Shown here: piece after piece, positions 36,444-45,165 of the stretch
Layout: every line of letters begins with the position of its first letter
How positions within the stretch are numbered: the stretch's first letter is position 1
Position numbers and translations under genes: made by a program
NCBI RefSeq assembly: GCF_009828925.2
Contig: NZ_WUTY02000001.1
Location: 3,192,492 to 3,256,491 of the forward strand
Reading direction: 5' to 3'
Source of the DNA: Methylicorpusculum oleiharenae
GTDB taxonomy: Bacteria; Pseudomonadota; Gammaproteobacteria; Methylococcales; Methylomonadaceae
Length of the DNA stretch: 64,000 nt
The notes under the pieces: generated by a model
What the model was told of the DNA's origin: nothing
Databases searched by the model: none
Seen by the model: the letters and a program-made list of their open reading frames with translations, nothing else

Positions 36444-37130
36444 ATGACACCCGCACTCCGTATTGGCTTGCCATTCCTGTTTTTTTTGTTGAGTTTTGGT
36501 GTTCTGGCTCATGGCGTTGACGTCAATACAGAGCGCTTTTTATTGGCTAATCAGGGTACAGCCATAGGACCTTTTCTTTATATCGGCGCCAAGCACATGG
36601 TAACCGGTTATGATCACCTCCTTTTTCTTGTTGGCGTGATTTTCTTTTTGTTTCGCACCCGAGATGTATTGATTTATGTCAGCTTGTTTACCTTGGGGCA
36701 TAGCGTGACCCTACTATGGGGTGTGTTAAACCACATCGAGGTTAATCCATTTATTATCGATGCCATTATAGGACTTTCGGTTGTCTACAAAGGTTTTGAT
36801 AATCTAGGCGGCTTTCAGTGTTTGTTCGGTATACAACCGAATACAAAAATTGCGGTGCTGATATTTGGCTTATTTCATGGCTTTGGTTTAGCGACCAAAT
36901 TACAGAACTTTGACTTGCCGCAACTGGCGTTATGGAAAAACTTATTAGCCTTCAATGTCGGAGTGGAGCTAGGTCAGTTTATCGCTCTACTTTTTATTTT
37001 GATCGCACTCAATTTTTGGCGCAGACATGAAAGTTTTTATTCCTTTTCAACTGCAACCAATACTTTTTTAATGACCGGAGGACTTGTTTTGTTCGGTTAC
37101 CAAATGACTGGGTTTCTAACCAATGGCTAA
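36444..37130 (+). CDS. HupE/UreJ-like membrane protein
   Basis: 228 residues from ATG at 36444, where a signal-peptide-like start (MTPALRIGLPFLFFLLSFGVLAHG) begins; an upstream ATG at 36303 adds 47 residues without supporting signals. IGAKHMVTGYDHLLFLVGVIFF, FTLGHSVTLLWG and LIFGLFHGFGLATKL are conserved HupE/UreJ motifs with His and Asp residues in helices, suited to nickel or another divalent metal. Member family often sits in hydrogenase or urease clusters; none is adjacent except the hyf-like operon 1.2 kb downstream, which lost its nickel site. Overlaps the next gene by 8 nt. Confidence 0.88.
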   Translation: MTPALRIGLPFLFFLLSFGVLAHGVDVNTERFLLANQGTAIGPFLYIGAKHMVTGYDHLLFLVGVIFFLFRTRDVLIYVSLFTLGHSVTLLWGVLNHIEVNPFIIDAIIGLSVVYKGFDNLGGFQCLFGIQPNTKIAVLIFGLFHGFGLATKLQNFDLPQLALWKNLLAFNVGVELGQFIALLFILIALNFWRRHESFYSFSTATNTFLMTGGLVLFGYQMTGFLTNG

Positions 37131-37671
37131 ATTTATGAAGGATACTTATCCTCCGGCTCAATCAGTGAAGTCGCTTGTTTTAGCCAGCACGCTTGCAATG
37201 CTGTTGGCGTTCATTGTTTTAGTAACCGCAGTCTTGCCGGCAGAATATGGCATAGATCCAACCGGATTCGGGAAAAGGATGGGCTTAAGCGCATTGTCCG
37301 GCTCTTCCAAGGGCCGTCCTGTGGTGGCTTCCTGCAAAGACCAGTTGGCCGAATGGTCCGATACGGTCACATTGGTGGTTCCCGGTCACAGTGGTTTGGA
37401 ATATAAGTTTCACCTGCTGAAAGGCGCTAAATTGGATTATGCCTGGAAAACAGAGGGCGCTCATGTCTATTTCGATCTTCATGGCGAACCAAAAGGGGAT
37501 AAATCCGGTTACTTCAAAAGCTTTAAGATCAGTACTGAAAATCAATCTGCCGGAACATTAACAGCTGAGTTTGAAGGGCCACATGGCTGGTATTGGGAGA
37601 ATAAGTCGCAATCGCCCATTACTATCATCTTGAACACCCAAGGGGATTATCGGATTTTGGGCTTGATGTAA
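37123..37671 (+). CDS. Transmembrane anchor protein paired with HupE
   Basis: 182 residues: one membrane helix near the N-terminus (LVLASTLAMLLAFIVLVTAVL) followed by a periplasmic domain with WSDTVTLVVPGHSGLEYKFHLLKGA and FEGPHGWYWENKSQSPITI. Proteins of this type regularly follow HupE-like genes and may help it. Overlaps hupE by 8 nt, so the pair is coupled. Ligand unknown. Confidence 0.85.
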   Translation: MAKFMKDTYPPAQSVKSLVLASTLAMLLAFIVLVTAVLPAEYGIDPTGFGKRMGLSALSGSSKGRPVVASCKDQLAEWSDTVTLVVPGHSGLEYKFHLLKGAKLDYAWKTEGAHVYFDLHGEPKGDKSGYFKSFKISTENQSAGTLTAEFEGPHGWYWENKSQSPITIILNTQGDYRILGLM

Positions 37672-37865
37672 TGACGTGAAATCGCTGTTTTATTGACGGA
37701 AGCCGTTTTACCCGTTGCCGGACTTAAAATCGATCCCCCGATCGCCAACGCAAAATCAGGGTCTTCCTTGAGCCAAGAAATGATCCCGAATTACCATTAA
37801 AATAGTTAATAAACTTTTAAACCCAGCTTGATAATTGCCCAGTGATCTATTGGGAATGAAATGCT

Positions 37866-37907
37866 GATGCACCGCGTAGGTTGCGGTTGGCGATAGCCAA
37901 CCCAACA
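37866..37907 (+). repeat. 42-nt interspersed palindromic repeat, copy A
   Basis: The stretch starting GATGCACCGCG and ending CAACCCAACA shares 41 of 42 bases with 45777-45818 (only position 11 differs, G against T). It contains the palindrome GGTTGGC-GATA-GCCAACC. Both copies flank the hyf-like operon, one before and one after. Probably a REP-like extragenic element of this genome. Confidence 0.85.
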
Positions 37908-37940
37908 TTTCAAGCCCATGGCGTTAATTGGTGAGAATTT

Positions 37941-37960
37941 CGGCAGCGTGGAAGCTGCCG
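37941..37960. other. 7-bp hairpin
   Basis: CGGCAGC (37941-37947) pairs with GCTGCCG (37954-37960) around a 6-nt loop. No T-run follows on the plus strand. It sits 34 bases after repeat copy A and may belong to the same element. Confidence 0.4.
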
Positions 37961-38198
37961 TCAAACCCCGCATGGAAGGCTTCTTTAAAAGGCATAGCCT
38001 GTTCCTTTAACCAAGTCCACCGATTTTTCAGTAGGAGTAAAAGAGTCAGATTACTATTTAAATAATAATAAAGTAGACATAATACTATTTTAATAGTAAA
38101 AATAACCAGGATTGACATTCGCTTTTTAAAATTCCCAGTAAGCCAATGCTTTATGGGACATATTGACAGCCTAACTACTAACGTTCTGAGGGGAATCG

Positions 38199-38366
38199 AT
38201 GGGTAATCCGGTAGTTCAAGCGTTCACTTTGACATGCGGCTTGGCCAAGCTGAACGATCAGCTGTTATGTCTGTTCTGGAAAATTGATGCATTTTGTAGG
38301 TCGTTGAGCACAGGCAGGGTACTTGATGCTGATTTTCGCAAATCGCTCGAGAGCATAAAACCATGA
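38199..38366 (+). CDS. Small protein coupled to the hyf-like operon (55 residues)
   Basis: ATG at 38199 follows GAGGGG by 6 nt. The frame runs 55 codons (MGNPVVQAFTLTCGLAKLND...) and its TGA overlaps the ATG of hyfB in an ATGA box at 38363-38366, the same coupling used at two later junctions in this operon. Three cysteines (13, 24, 33) and no signal peptide; amphipathic helix likely around residues 9-30. Family unknown. The coupling and good ribosome site make it a likely real first gene of the operon and a candidate accessory subunit. Confidence 0.6.
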   Translation: MGNPVVQAFTLTCGLAKLNDQLLCLFWKIDAFCRSLSTGRVLDADFRKSLESIKP

Positions 38367-40492
38367 TGACCATGATACTTGCCTATAGCGCCGTAATACT
38401 CAGTTTTGCTTCCGGCTTGTTAGCTCTTATGTCCAATCAGCGCGGGATGCTAATGACCTTGAGTCAGCGTTTTTTAACTCCGGACGCCCATTTTCCAAAC
38501 TGCCGAAACCTGCTGGGTCGAATCCTTGAGGAAAGTCGTTACGCCTCTTTGCACAGGCAAGCGGTGTTTGTGCTGCTCGGCTTGTCCGGCGTTTTTGCCG
38601 TGCTTGCCGGCCTCGCCGTCATGATGGGTCAAGACAGTTTAACGGATCAAATCGGCCTGGGTCTGCCTTGGCTGCCGTGGCACGTTCGCTTTGACGGTTT
38701 GTCGGGTTTTTTCTTTTTGATCATCGGCATCGGGGTCATTGCCGTCAGTTTATACGGTCCGGCCTATGTTGCCATCTACCAGGAAAGCCAACATCCTTTT
38801 GCGGTGCTTGGCTTGTTTACCGGATTGTTCGTGGGTGGAATGTTACTGGTACTGCTGGCGGACGATGCCTTCTTTTTTATGATCGCCTGGGAATTAATGT
38901 CGGTTGCCAGTTATTTTCTGGTCGCATTTCAGCATGAACACTCGGCTAATCGCCGAGCTGCGTTTATCTATTTAGTCATGGCACAAGTCGGTGCTTTAGC
39001 CATTATCCTGAGTTTTGGCGTTTTGGCCAGTTTCAGTGATGGATTTACTTTTGACGCATTACGGCAGACCGCTTTATCGCCAACCTGGGCCAGTATCGCT
39101 TTTGTGTTGGCTTTACTCGGGTTTGGTATGAAAGCAGGCATAGTGCCGGTGCATGTCTGGTTGCCGGAAGCTCACCCTGCAGCACCTTCGCATATTTCCG
39201 CATTGATGAGCGGCGTGATGCTCAAGGTGGCTGTTTATGGCCTGATCCGGTTTTGCTTCGATTTGCTGGGTGAGTTGCAATGGCAATGGGGCGTAGTGCT
39301 TTTAGTGCTGGGAACAGTGTCGGCAGTGGGCGGCATTTTATATGCGATGATGCAGCCCAATTTGAAAAGACTGTTGGCTTACAGTTCCATCGAAAATATC
39401 GGCATTATTTTCATGGTGCTGGGACTGGCCATGATTTTCATGGCTAATGGTCATCCTCAGCTTGCCGCACTGGGTTTTCTCGCTGCGCTGTTTCATGCCT
39501 TCAATCATTCCTTATTCAAGAACCTGCTGTTTTTAGGCGCGGGGATATTGCAGCATCAAACTCATGATTTGAATATCGACACGATGGGTGGACTGATCCA
39601 GCGTATGCCACAAACCAGTTTTTTGTTTTTAGTGGGTTGCATGAGCATTTCCTCATTACCTTTATTCAACGGCTTTGTCTCGGAATGGCTGGCTTTCCAG
39701 ACCGCTTTACAGGTCGATGTGCTGGATAACGGGGTGCTGCGCAGCCTCATTCCCGTTTCAGCGGCGGCGTTGGCCTTGACTGCGGCCTTGGCGGCCGCCT
39801 GTTTTGTCAAGGTGTTTGGCATGATTTTTCTGGGTTTGCCGCGATCGCGTAACAGCGAAAAAGCTCAGGAAGTCAAAGACAAATCGATGTTATATGGCCC
39901 TGCATTGTTAGCCGGTTTGTGCTTCTTTTTCGGTATTTTTCCCAACCTCATCATCAATTTATTGAATGGCGTTGCCAAGCAGTTGCTGGGCCAATCTCTG
40001 CCCAACGATACCGCATTGAGCTGGTTGTGGCTGGCGCCGGTTTCTGCGAATAAGGTTTCCTATTCCCCACCCATGGTCTTGGTGGGCGTATTGATTGCCG
40101 GGGGCATCAGCTTTTGGTATCTGCGCCGGAATCTGGAAACTAAAACCATGCGTCGAGCGGCTGCCTGGGATTGCGGTTTTGGCGGCTTAACACCCCGCAT
40201 GCAATATAGCTGCAGCGCTTTTACCATGCCGTTCAGGCGAATTTTCGCCAGGGTCTGGCTGATAGATGAGCGTGTTGATAAAGAAATGCAGGGTGCGATG
40301 GATATGGATGTCAAAGCGGTCCACTATCATTTGCAGGTTCAGGATCACAGCTGGCCAAGGCTTTACCAGCCCATCACGCATGGCGTTAATCAGCTGGCCA
40401 AACAGGTCGGCCGGATTCAGACCGGGAATATTCGTGTCTACTTGGGTTATTCGTTTGTCACTTTAATTCTTATGTTATGGGTGATCAGCTGA
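38363..40492 (+). CDS. hyfB: Hydrogenase-4/complex I-like antiporter subunit HyfB
   Basis: 709 residues, about 15 membrane segments, of the NuoL/Mrp-antiporter type. Markers: MIAWELMSVASYFLVAFQHE, KAGIVPVHVWLPEAHPAAPS with the Lys/His channel residues, and LLAYSSIENIGIIFM. The protein should pump protons or sodium in a complex coupled to electron transfer. The GGLTPRMQYSCSAFTMPFRRIF tail is typical of HyfB/HycC. First large gene of a six-gene operon; its stop overlaps the hyfC start. Confidence 0.92.
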   Translation: MMTMILAYSAVILSFASGLLALMSNQRGMLMTLSQRFLTPDAHFPNCRNLLGRILEESRYASLHRQAVFVLLGLSGVFAVLAGLAVMMGQDSLTDQIGLGLPWLPWHVRFDGLSGFFFLIIGIGVIAVSLYGPAYVAIYQESQHPFAVLGLFTGLFVGGMLLVLLADDAFFFMIAWELMSVASYFLVAFQHEHSANRRAAFIYLVMAQVGALAIILSFGVLASFSDGFTFDALRQTALSPTWASIAFVLALLGFGMKAGIVPVHVWLPEAHPAAPSHISALMSGVMLKVAVYGLIRFCFDLLGELQWQWGVVLLVLGTVSAVGGILYAMMQPNLKRLLAYSSIENIGIIFMVLGLAMIFMANGHPQLAALGFLAALFHAFNHSLFKNLLFLGAGILQHQTHDLNIDTMGGLIQRMPQTSFLFLVGCMSISSLPLFNGFVSEWLAFQTALQVDVLDNGVLRSLIPVSAAALALTAALAAACFVKVFGMIFLGLPRSRNSEKAQEVKDKSMLYGPALLAGLCFFFGIFPNLIINLLNGVAKQLLGQSLPNDTALSWLWLAPVSANKVSYSPPMVLVGVLIAGGISFWYLRRNLETKTMRRAAAWDCGFGGLTPRMQYSCSAFTMPFRRIFARVWLIDERVDKEMQGAMDMDVKAVHYHLQVQDHSWPRLYQPITHGVNQLAKQVGRIQTGNIRVYLGYSFVTLILMLWVIS

Positions 40493-41436
40493 TGACATGG
40501 CTACTCGCTATCTTTCAGACCCTTCTATTTGTAGCCTTGGCACCGTTATTGGCCGGTTGGTTGAAATGGTGCAAATGCCATTTACAAAATCGACAAGCAC
40601 CCTCATTGCTGCAGCCTTATCGGGATTTATTAAAACTGACCCGCAAACAACCGGTGGTGGCAGAACACGCCTCCTGGATTTTTACCCGGGCGCCTTACAT
40701 CATATTTTCCGCGATTGTGCTGGCTGCCTCCATAGTGCCGTTGATCGCAGTCGATTTACCAACTGCCGCGATAGCGGATGTGATCGTTTTGGTGGGTTTT
40801 TTTGCTTTCGCCCGGTTCTTCCTGGCCCTGGCCGGACTCGATATAGGTACCGCCTTCGGCGGCATGGGATCATCACGAGAAATGACCATTTCCTCAATCG
40901 CCGAACCTGCAATGTTGATGGCCATTTTTACCCTGACCATGACGGCCTCGACCACCAATTTGTCATTTGCCATCGTCCATGTTTTGAATGAAGGGTTGGT
41001 GCTGAGGCCTTCGTTTGTATTTGCGCTGTTTGCGCTGATGCTGGTAGCCATCGCAGAAACCGGACGCATTCCGGTCGATAACCCGGACACTCACCTGGAA
41101 TTGACCATGATTCATGAAGCCATGATTCTTGAGTACAGTGGCCGTCATCTCGCATTGATCGAATGGGCCAGTCAGGTGAAGCTGATGCTTTACGGCGTTT
41201 TGATTGCCAACATCTTTTTTCCCTGGGGCATTGCCCAGAGTTTTTCAGTACAAGCCCTCGCTTATGGCCTGTTGGCGATCATCGGCAAGCTGGCCCTTCT
41301 GGCGATTCTTTTGTCAATCTCTGAAACCTTGCTCGCGAAAATGCGCTTGTTCAGGGTGCAGGAATATCTCAGTTTTGCCTATTTGCTGGGATTGCTGGGC
41401 ATGTTGAGCCACATCATTCTGGAGGCTTCGCGCTGA
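40492..41436 (+). CDS. hyfC: Membrane subunit HyfC (NuoH-like)
   Basis: 314 residues, eight membrane segments. RAPYIIFSAIVLAASIVPL, ALAGLDIGTAFGGMGSSREM and AETGRIPVDNPDTHLELTMIHEAMILEYSG (the NuoH loop with conserved acidic residues) are complete. It anchors the hydrophilic arm and forms the quinone-like cavity in complex I relatives. ATG at 40492 shares bases with the hyfB stop (TGATG), preferred over an earlier ATG at 40477. Its own stop overlaps hyfE. Confidence 0.93.
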   Translation: MTWLLAIFQTLLFVALAPLLAGWLKWCKCHLQNRQAPSLLQPYRDLLKLTRKQPVVAEHASWIFTRAPYIIFSAIVLAASIVPLIAVDLPTAAIADVIVLVGFFAFARFFLALAGLDIGTAFGGMGSSREMTISSIAEPAMLMAIFTLTMTASTTNLSFAIVHVLNEGLVLRPSFVFALFALMLVAIAETGRIPVDNPDTHLELTMIHEAMILEYSGRHLALIEWASQVKLMLYGVLIANIFFPWGIAQSFSVQALAYGLLAIIGKLALLAILLSISETLLAKMRLFRVQEYLSFAYLLGLLGMLSHIILEASR

Positions 41437-42113
41437 TGAATATCGAACAACAGGATTTTTATACTCAGGCGATCTTGTCGATGGCCGCCCTGATAGGACT
41501 CGCTTCTTTTTTGATGCTGGGGCAAGGGCGCTTGTTGCGACTCATTTTTGTGTTTGCCCTTCAGGGTTTGTTATTGACCTTGACGGCGGCACTCTCTGCC
41601 TACAGCTTGAATAATCATCATCTTTATATTTCGGCTGGGCTGACCCTGGTGCTTAAAGTGATGTTTATTCCCTGGATGCTAAGACGGCAGGTCTTGGCCA
41701 TGCATATGAACCGGGATGTTGAAGCACTGGAAAACAAGACCTTGGTGATGCTGGGCGGTGCCAGTCTGATGGTGTTCAGCTACTACGTGCTTCATCCGAT
41801 TGTCCAGAGCTCTTCAACCATCATGGTCAACGCATTGGCGGTCAGCTTATCCATAGTATTGTTGGGTATGCTGTTAATGATTTCTCATCGGCAGGCGGTG
41901 GCCCATGTGGTGGGGTTTATGTCTATAGAAAACGGTTTATTTTTCGCTGCCATTGTCGCTACCAATGGCATGCCGATGGTGGTCGAATTGGGTATTGCCT
42001 TTGATGTGCTGGTAGCGGCGGTACTGTTTGGTATCTTTTTCTTTCATATCCGTACCAGTATCGATTCACTGGATGTTGATCGCTTGAATCGGCTAAATGA
42101 GGTCGATCAATGA
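41436..42113 (+). CDS. hyfE: Membrane subunit HyfE (NuoK-like)
   Basis: 225 residues, six or seven membrane segments. The second half, with FMSIENGLFFAAI and VELGIAFDVLVAAVLFGIFFFH, keeps the acidic NuoK-type residues. Family members accompany HyfB/C/F in proton-pumping hydrogenase-like complexes. Starts one base before the hyfC stop ends and overlaps hyfF by 4 nt (ATGA). Confidence 0.92.
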   Translation: MNIEQQDFYTQAILSMAALIGLASFLMLGQGRLLRLIFVFALQGLLLTLTAALSAYSLNNHHLYISAGLTLVLKVMFIPWMLRRQVLAMHMNRDVEALENKTLVMLGGASLMVFSYYVLHPIVQSSSTIMVNALAVSLSIVLLGMLLMISHRQAVAHVVGFMSIENGLFFAAIVATNGMPMVVELGIAFDVLVAAVLFGIFFFHIRTSIDSLDVDRLNRLNEVDQ

Positions 42114-43573
42114 TCGCGGCCTATATGTTGCTGTTGATACCGTTTCTGGGTATTGTCTTTTTCGGTCTGACCGGACATCGCGACGATACCGGCAAGGTCA
42201 ATATCGGCTTTAATACCCTCAGCTTTTTGGCGTCGGTGTGGCTGGCGGTCAAGGTATTAAACATCGGCAGTCTTTATTCGGCTGACCAGGCATTTCTGAT
42301 CGACTCGTTCAATGTTTACCTGATAATGTTGACCGCATTTGTAGGCTTGACGACCTCGATTTTTTCCGGTCCTTACATGGCGCACGAAAAAGAATTGGGC
42401 AAGCTAAACGACCGGCGTTTGAAATTATATTACTCGATGTATCAGGGTTTCATGCTGGCCATGTATCTGGTGTTGACTACCAATAACATGGGCGTGATGT
42501 GGGTGGCGATGGAAGGTGCGACGCTGGCGACGGTGTTGCTGGTGAGCTTGTATCGAACCCCTGAGTCGATAGAGGCAGCCTGGAAATATTTTATACTTTG
42601 CGGCGTCGGAATTGCCCAGGCGCTGTTCGGTACGATTTTGCTGTATTACGCCGCCGTGCAAATCGGTGACAGCGAACATGCCTTGCTGTGGTCCGTACTT
42701 TACGAAAATGCCGATAAACTCAATCCTGACATTCTGAAAATCGCCTTTGTATTTTTGCTGATCGGCTACGGCACTAAAATCGGTTTGGTGCCATTGCATA
42801 ACTGGCTGCCCGATGCCCACTCCGAAGGTCCGACACCGATGTCAGCCGTGCTGTCCGGCTTATTGCTGAATGATGCCTTATATGCAGTCGTCCGCAATAA
42901 AATGCTGGTCGACGGCGCCACACAGAATAATTCGGCCGGTTTGTTGATGATGGGTTTTGGCTTATTGTCGTTTCTGGTGGCCGCCGTATTTTTGCATCGC
43001 CAGAAAGACATCAAGCGGCTGTTCAGCTACTCCTCCATCGAGCATATGGGCATTATGACATTTGCCTTCGGTATGGGCGGGCCATTGGCAACATTTGCCG
43101 CCTTGCTGCACATGACCGTACATTCGCTCACGAAATCAGCGATTTTTGTTACAGTCGGACATGCTGCGCAAGTGGCCGGTACTCAGGATATTAAAAAGAT
43201 CCGCGGTCTCATCAAAACTCAGCCCAAGATAGGCTGGGGCTTGTTAATAGGGACTGTGGCGATTGCAGGCTTTCCTCCTTTTGGCGTTTTTACCAGCGAG
43301 TTTCTAGTCTTATTGGCGACCATGCATAACTACCCCTGGTTGGCGCCCTTACTGTTATTGGGCATAGGCATCGCTTTTGCCGGATTGTTCAGGCATATCC
43401 AGCCCATGGTTTTCGGCGAGCAACCTGAAGGTCAAATGCCGGTCAAAGCCAATCTATGGCCAGTGATGTTACATCTGGGGCTGGTGTTTTGGCTGGGTCT
43501 AGCCATTCCGGATTTTCTCGCCAACTGGTTTTCACAGGCTACCTTACTGATCTCGGGGACTACGCCATTATGA
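42110..43573 (+). CDS. hyfF: Antiporter-like membrane subunit HyfF
   Basis: 487 residues, about 14 membrane segments. Markers include VAMEGATLATVLLVSLYR, KIGLVPLHNWLPDAHSEGPTPMSAVLSGLLLN and FSYSSIEHMGIMTFAFGMGG, the second Mrp-antiporter type of pump module. Together with HyfB it gives the complex two ion-translocating subunits. There is no HyfD gene between, so the module is smaller than E. coli hyf. Stop overlaps hyfG (ATGA). Confidence 0.93.
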   Translation: MIAAYMLLLIPFLGIVFFGLTGHRDDTGKVNIGFNTLSFLASVWLAVKVLNIGSLYSADQAFLIDSFNVYLIMLTAFVGLTTSIFSGPYMAHEKELGKLNDRRLKLYYSMYQGFMLAMYLVLTTNNMGVMWVAMEGATLATVLLVSLYRTPESIEAAWKYFILCGVGIAQALFGTILLYYAAVQIGDSEHALLWSVLYENADKLNPDILKIAFVFLLIGYGTKIGLVPLHNWLPDAHSEGPTPMSAVLSGLLLNDALYAVVRNKMLVDGATQNNSAGLLMMGFGLLSFLVAAVFLHRQKDIKRLFSYSSIEHMGIMTFAFGMGGPLATFAALLHMTVHSLTKSAIFVTVGHAAQVAGTQDIKKIRGLIKTQPKIGWGLLIGTVAIAGFPPFGVFTSEFLVLLATMHNYPWLAPLLLLGIGIAFAGLFRHIQPMVFGEQPEGQMPVKANLWPVMLHLGLVFWLGLAIPDFLANWFSQATLLISGTTPL

Positions 43574-45156
43574 ATGCGTTAAACTGGACTGAAACGCTAC
43601 GCCAACAACTTGAAGTGTCCGGTATTGTCGTTGATCAGCAAGAATCGGCATACACTCCTCATGCTTTGGTCTGGCAAGTTGCAGCCGAAGCTTGGCAACA
43701 ACTAGCTGAATTGTCGATGCTTCAAGGCTTGCGTTGGTCGGCAGGCTGGGCTGAGGAAAACGGTGAACAATTCACGGTTCATGCCTTGTTGGAAAAACAG
43801 GGTGTTTACCTGCTTACCCGCACCAGCATAGGTTACAAAAAGCCCGAACTACCGAGTCAGGCCACCGTCTATCCTGCGGCAAATCGAAGCGAGCGTCACA
43901 CTCATGATATGTTCGGCATCAAATTCATTGGGCATCCGGATAAGCGGCCCTGGACACGTCACAAAGCCTGGGATAAACACACTCATCCATTACGTAAAGA
44001 TTTTCCGGTACAGGGTTCCCCGGAAATCATAACCCCACCCGATATGGATTACCCTTTTATCCGGTCGCATGGGGCAGGGACTTATGAAATACCTGTGGGT
44101 CCGGTACACGCCGGGATCATCGAGCCCGGCCATTTTCGTTTTCAGGCAGTAGGCGAGCTGATTCTGAATTTGGAAGAGCGTTTGGGTTACGTGCATAAAG
44201 GCATTGAAAAAATCGCCGAAGGCAGAACACCGCAATCTTTGGCGCGTTTAGCCGGGCGGGTATCGGGCGATACCACAGTAAGCCACAGTTGGGCCGCCTG
44301 CATAGCTATGGAGCAGGCCGCAGGCTTATCCATACCGGGCAGGGCGGCCCTGATTCGCGGCATTCTTGCAGAGCGCGAACGCGTAGCCAATCACCTGGGT
44401 GATATCGGCGCCATTTGTAATGATGTGGCTTTTGTGTTCGCTCAAATGCAATTCAGCCGTTTACGTGAAAACTGGTTACGCACCCATGCAACAGTGTTTG
44501 GCCATCGCTTATTGATGGATTGTGTGATTCCGGGCGGGGTCAAATCCGATGTGTCGGATTCCGATTGCCGTCTGATCAAGCAGGACATTATCCAGCTCAG
44601 AAAAGAACTGACAGATATCATTACCGCGTTGGATTTAAATTCATCGCTGGAAGACCGCGTTTACACGGCAGGTTTTTTACCGGAAGACATTGCCGCAGCT
44701 TTCGGCACCGTCGGTTATGTCGGTAGAGCCAGCGGTCAGGACTTTGACGTGCGAAGAGATTTGGCTTATCCACCTTATGATCAGGTCAAATTTAAAGTCG
44801 CTCTGGAAAATCAGGGGGATATCGCTTCCCGATTTTGGATTCGTTATAAGGAAATAATTGCAGCACTAAAACTGATCGAGCAGTTTATCGACTTGCTTAC
44901 TCCTGGAGAGATTCTGAATGAGTGGCACGTTCCTGTTGCCGGTAGTGAAGGACTGGGAATTGTTGAAGGGTGGCGCGGCGAAATCATTGCATTTGTCCGT
45001 TTCGATGGGGACAATAAAATTTCGCGTTTCTATCCACGCGATCCGAGCATTCTCAATTGGCCGGTGCTGGAAAAACTGGTGCTGAACAATATTGTTCCGG
45101 ATTTTCCGGTATGCAACAAATCCCTGAATGGTTCATATTCAGGGAACGATTTATAG
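43570..45156 (+). CDS. hyfG: Large-subunit-like HyfG lacking the NiFe cysteines
   Basis: 528 residues from ATG at 43570 (ATGA overlap with hyfF). N-terminal NuoC/30K domain (about 1-150, with ERHTHDMFGIKF) and C-terminal NuoD/49K hydrogenase-large-like domain (about 165-528). In NiFe enzymes the L1 motif is RxCGxCxxxH; here it is RVSGDTTVSH (230-239), so both cysteines are Ser or Thr. The C-terminal DPCxxC-type motif (CYSC in hydrogenase-3/4) is SYSGNDL at the very end. All four nickel ligands are lost, and there is no processed tail, so the protein cannot bind NiFe. Points to an energy-converting hydrogenase-related (Ehr) complex. Confidence 0.93.
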   Translation: MNALNWTETLRQQLEVSGIVVDQQESAYTPHALVWQVAAEAWQQLAELSMLQGLRWSAGWAEENGEQFTVHALLEKQGVYLLTRTSIGYKKPELPSQATVYPAANRSERHTHDMFGIKFIGHPDKRPWTRHKAWDKHTHPLRKDFPVQGSPEIITPPDMDYPFIRSHGAGTYEIPVGPVHAGIIEPGHFRFQAVGELILNLEERLGYVHKGIEKIAEGRTPQSLARLAGRVSGDTTVSHSWAACIAMEQAAGLSIPGRAALIRGILAERERVANHLGDIGAICNDVAFVFAQMQFSRLRENWLRTHATVFGHRLLMDCVIPGGVKSDVSDSDCRLIKQDIIQLRKELTDIITALDLNSSLEDRVYTAGFLPEDIAAAFGTVGYVGRASGQDFDVRRDLAYPPYDQVKFKVALENQGDIASRFWIRYKEIIAALKLIEQFIDLLTPGEILNEWHVPVAGSEGLGIVEGWRGEIIAFVRFDGDNKISRFYPRDPSILNWPVLEKLVLNNIVPDFPVCNKSLNGSYSGNDL

Positions 45157-45165
45157 AGAGCGGGC

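Larger units (their letters stand above)
37672..38198. other. Intergenic region with repeat and hairpin
   Basis: Contains one copy of a 42-nt interspersed repeat (37866-37907) and a hairpin (37941-37960). An AT-rich tract at 38040-38110 could hold the promoter of the downstream hyf-like operon. No convincing gene apart from these elements. Confidence 0.45.

Noticed and set aside
37924-38118. Minus-strand frame ending FKEAFHAGFDGSFHAAE as a small gene
   Set aside because: Its N-terminal half is translated AT-rich DNA and the rest lies over the hairpin near repeat copy A; it is more likely part of the repeat. A methanobactin-like precursor was considered, but length and cysteine pattern do not fit.
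43570-45156. Active NiFe hydrogenase large subunit
   Set aside because: All four ligand cysteines are replaced (RVSGDTTVSH and SYSGNDL).
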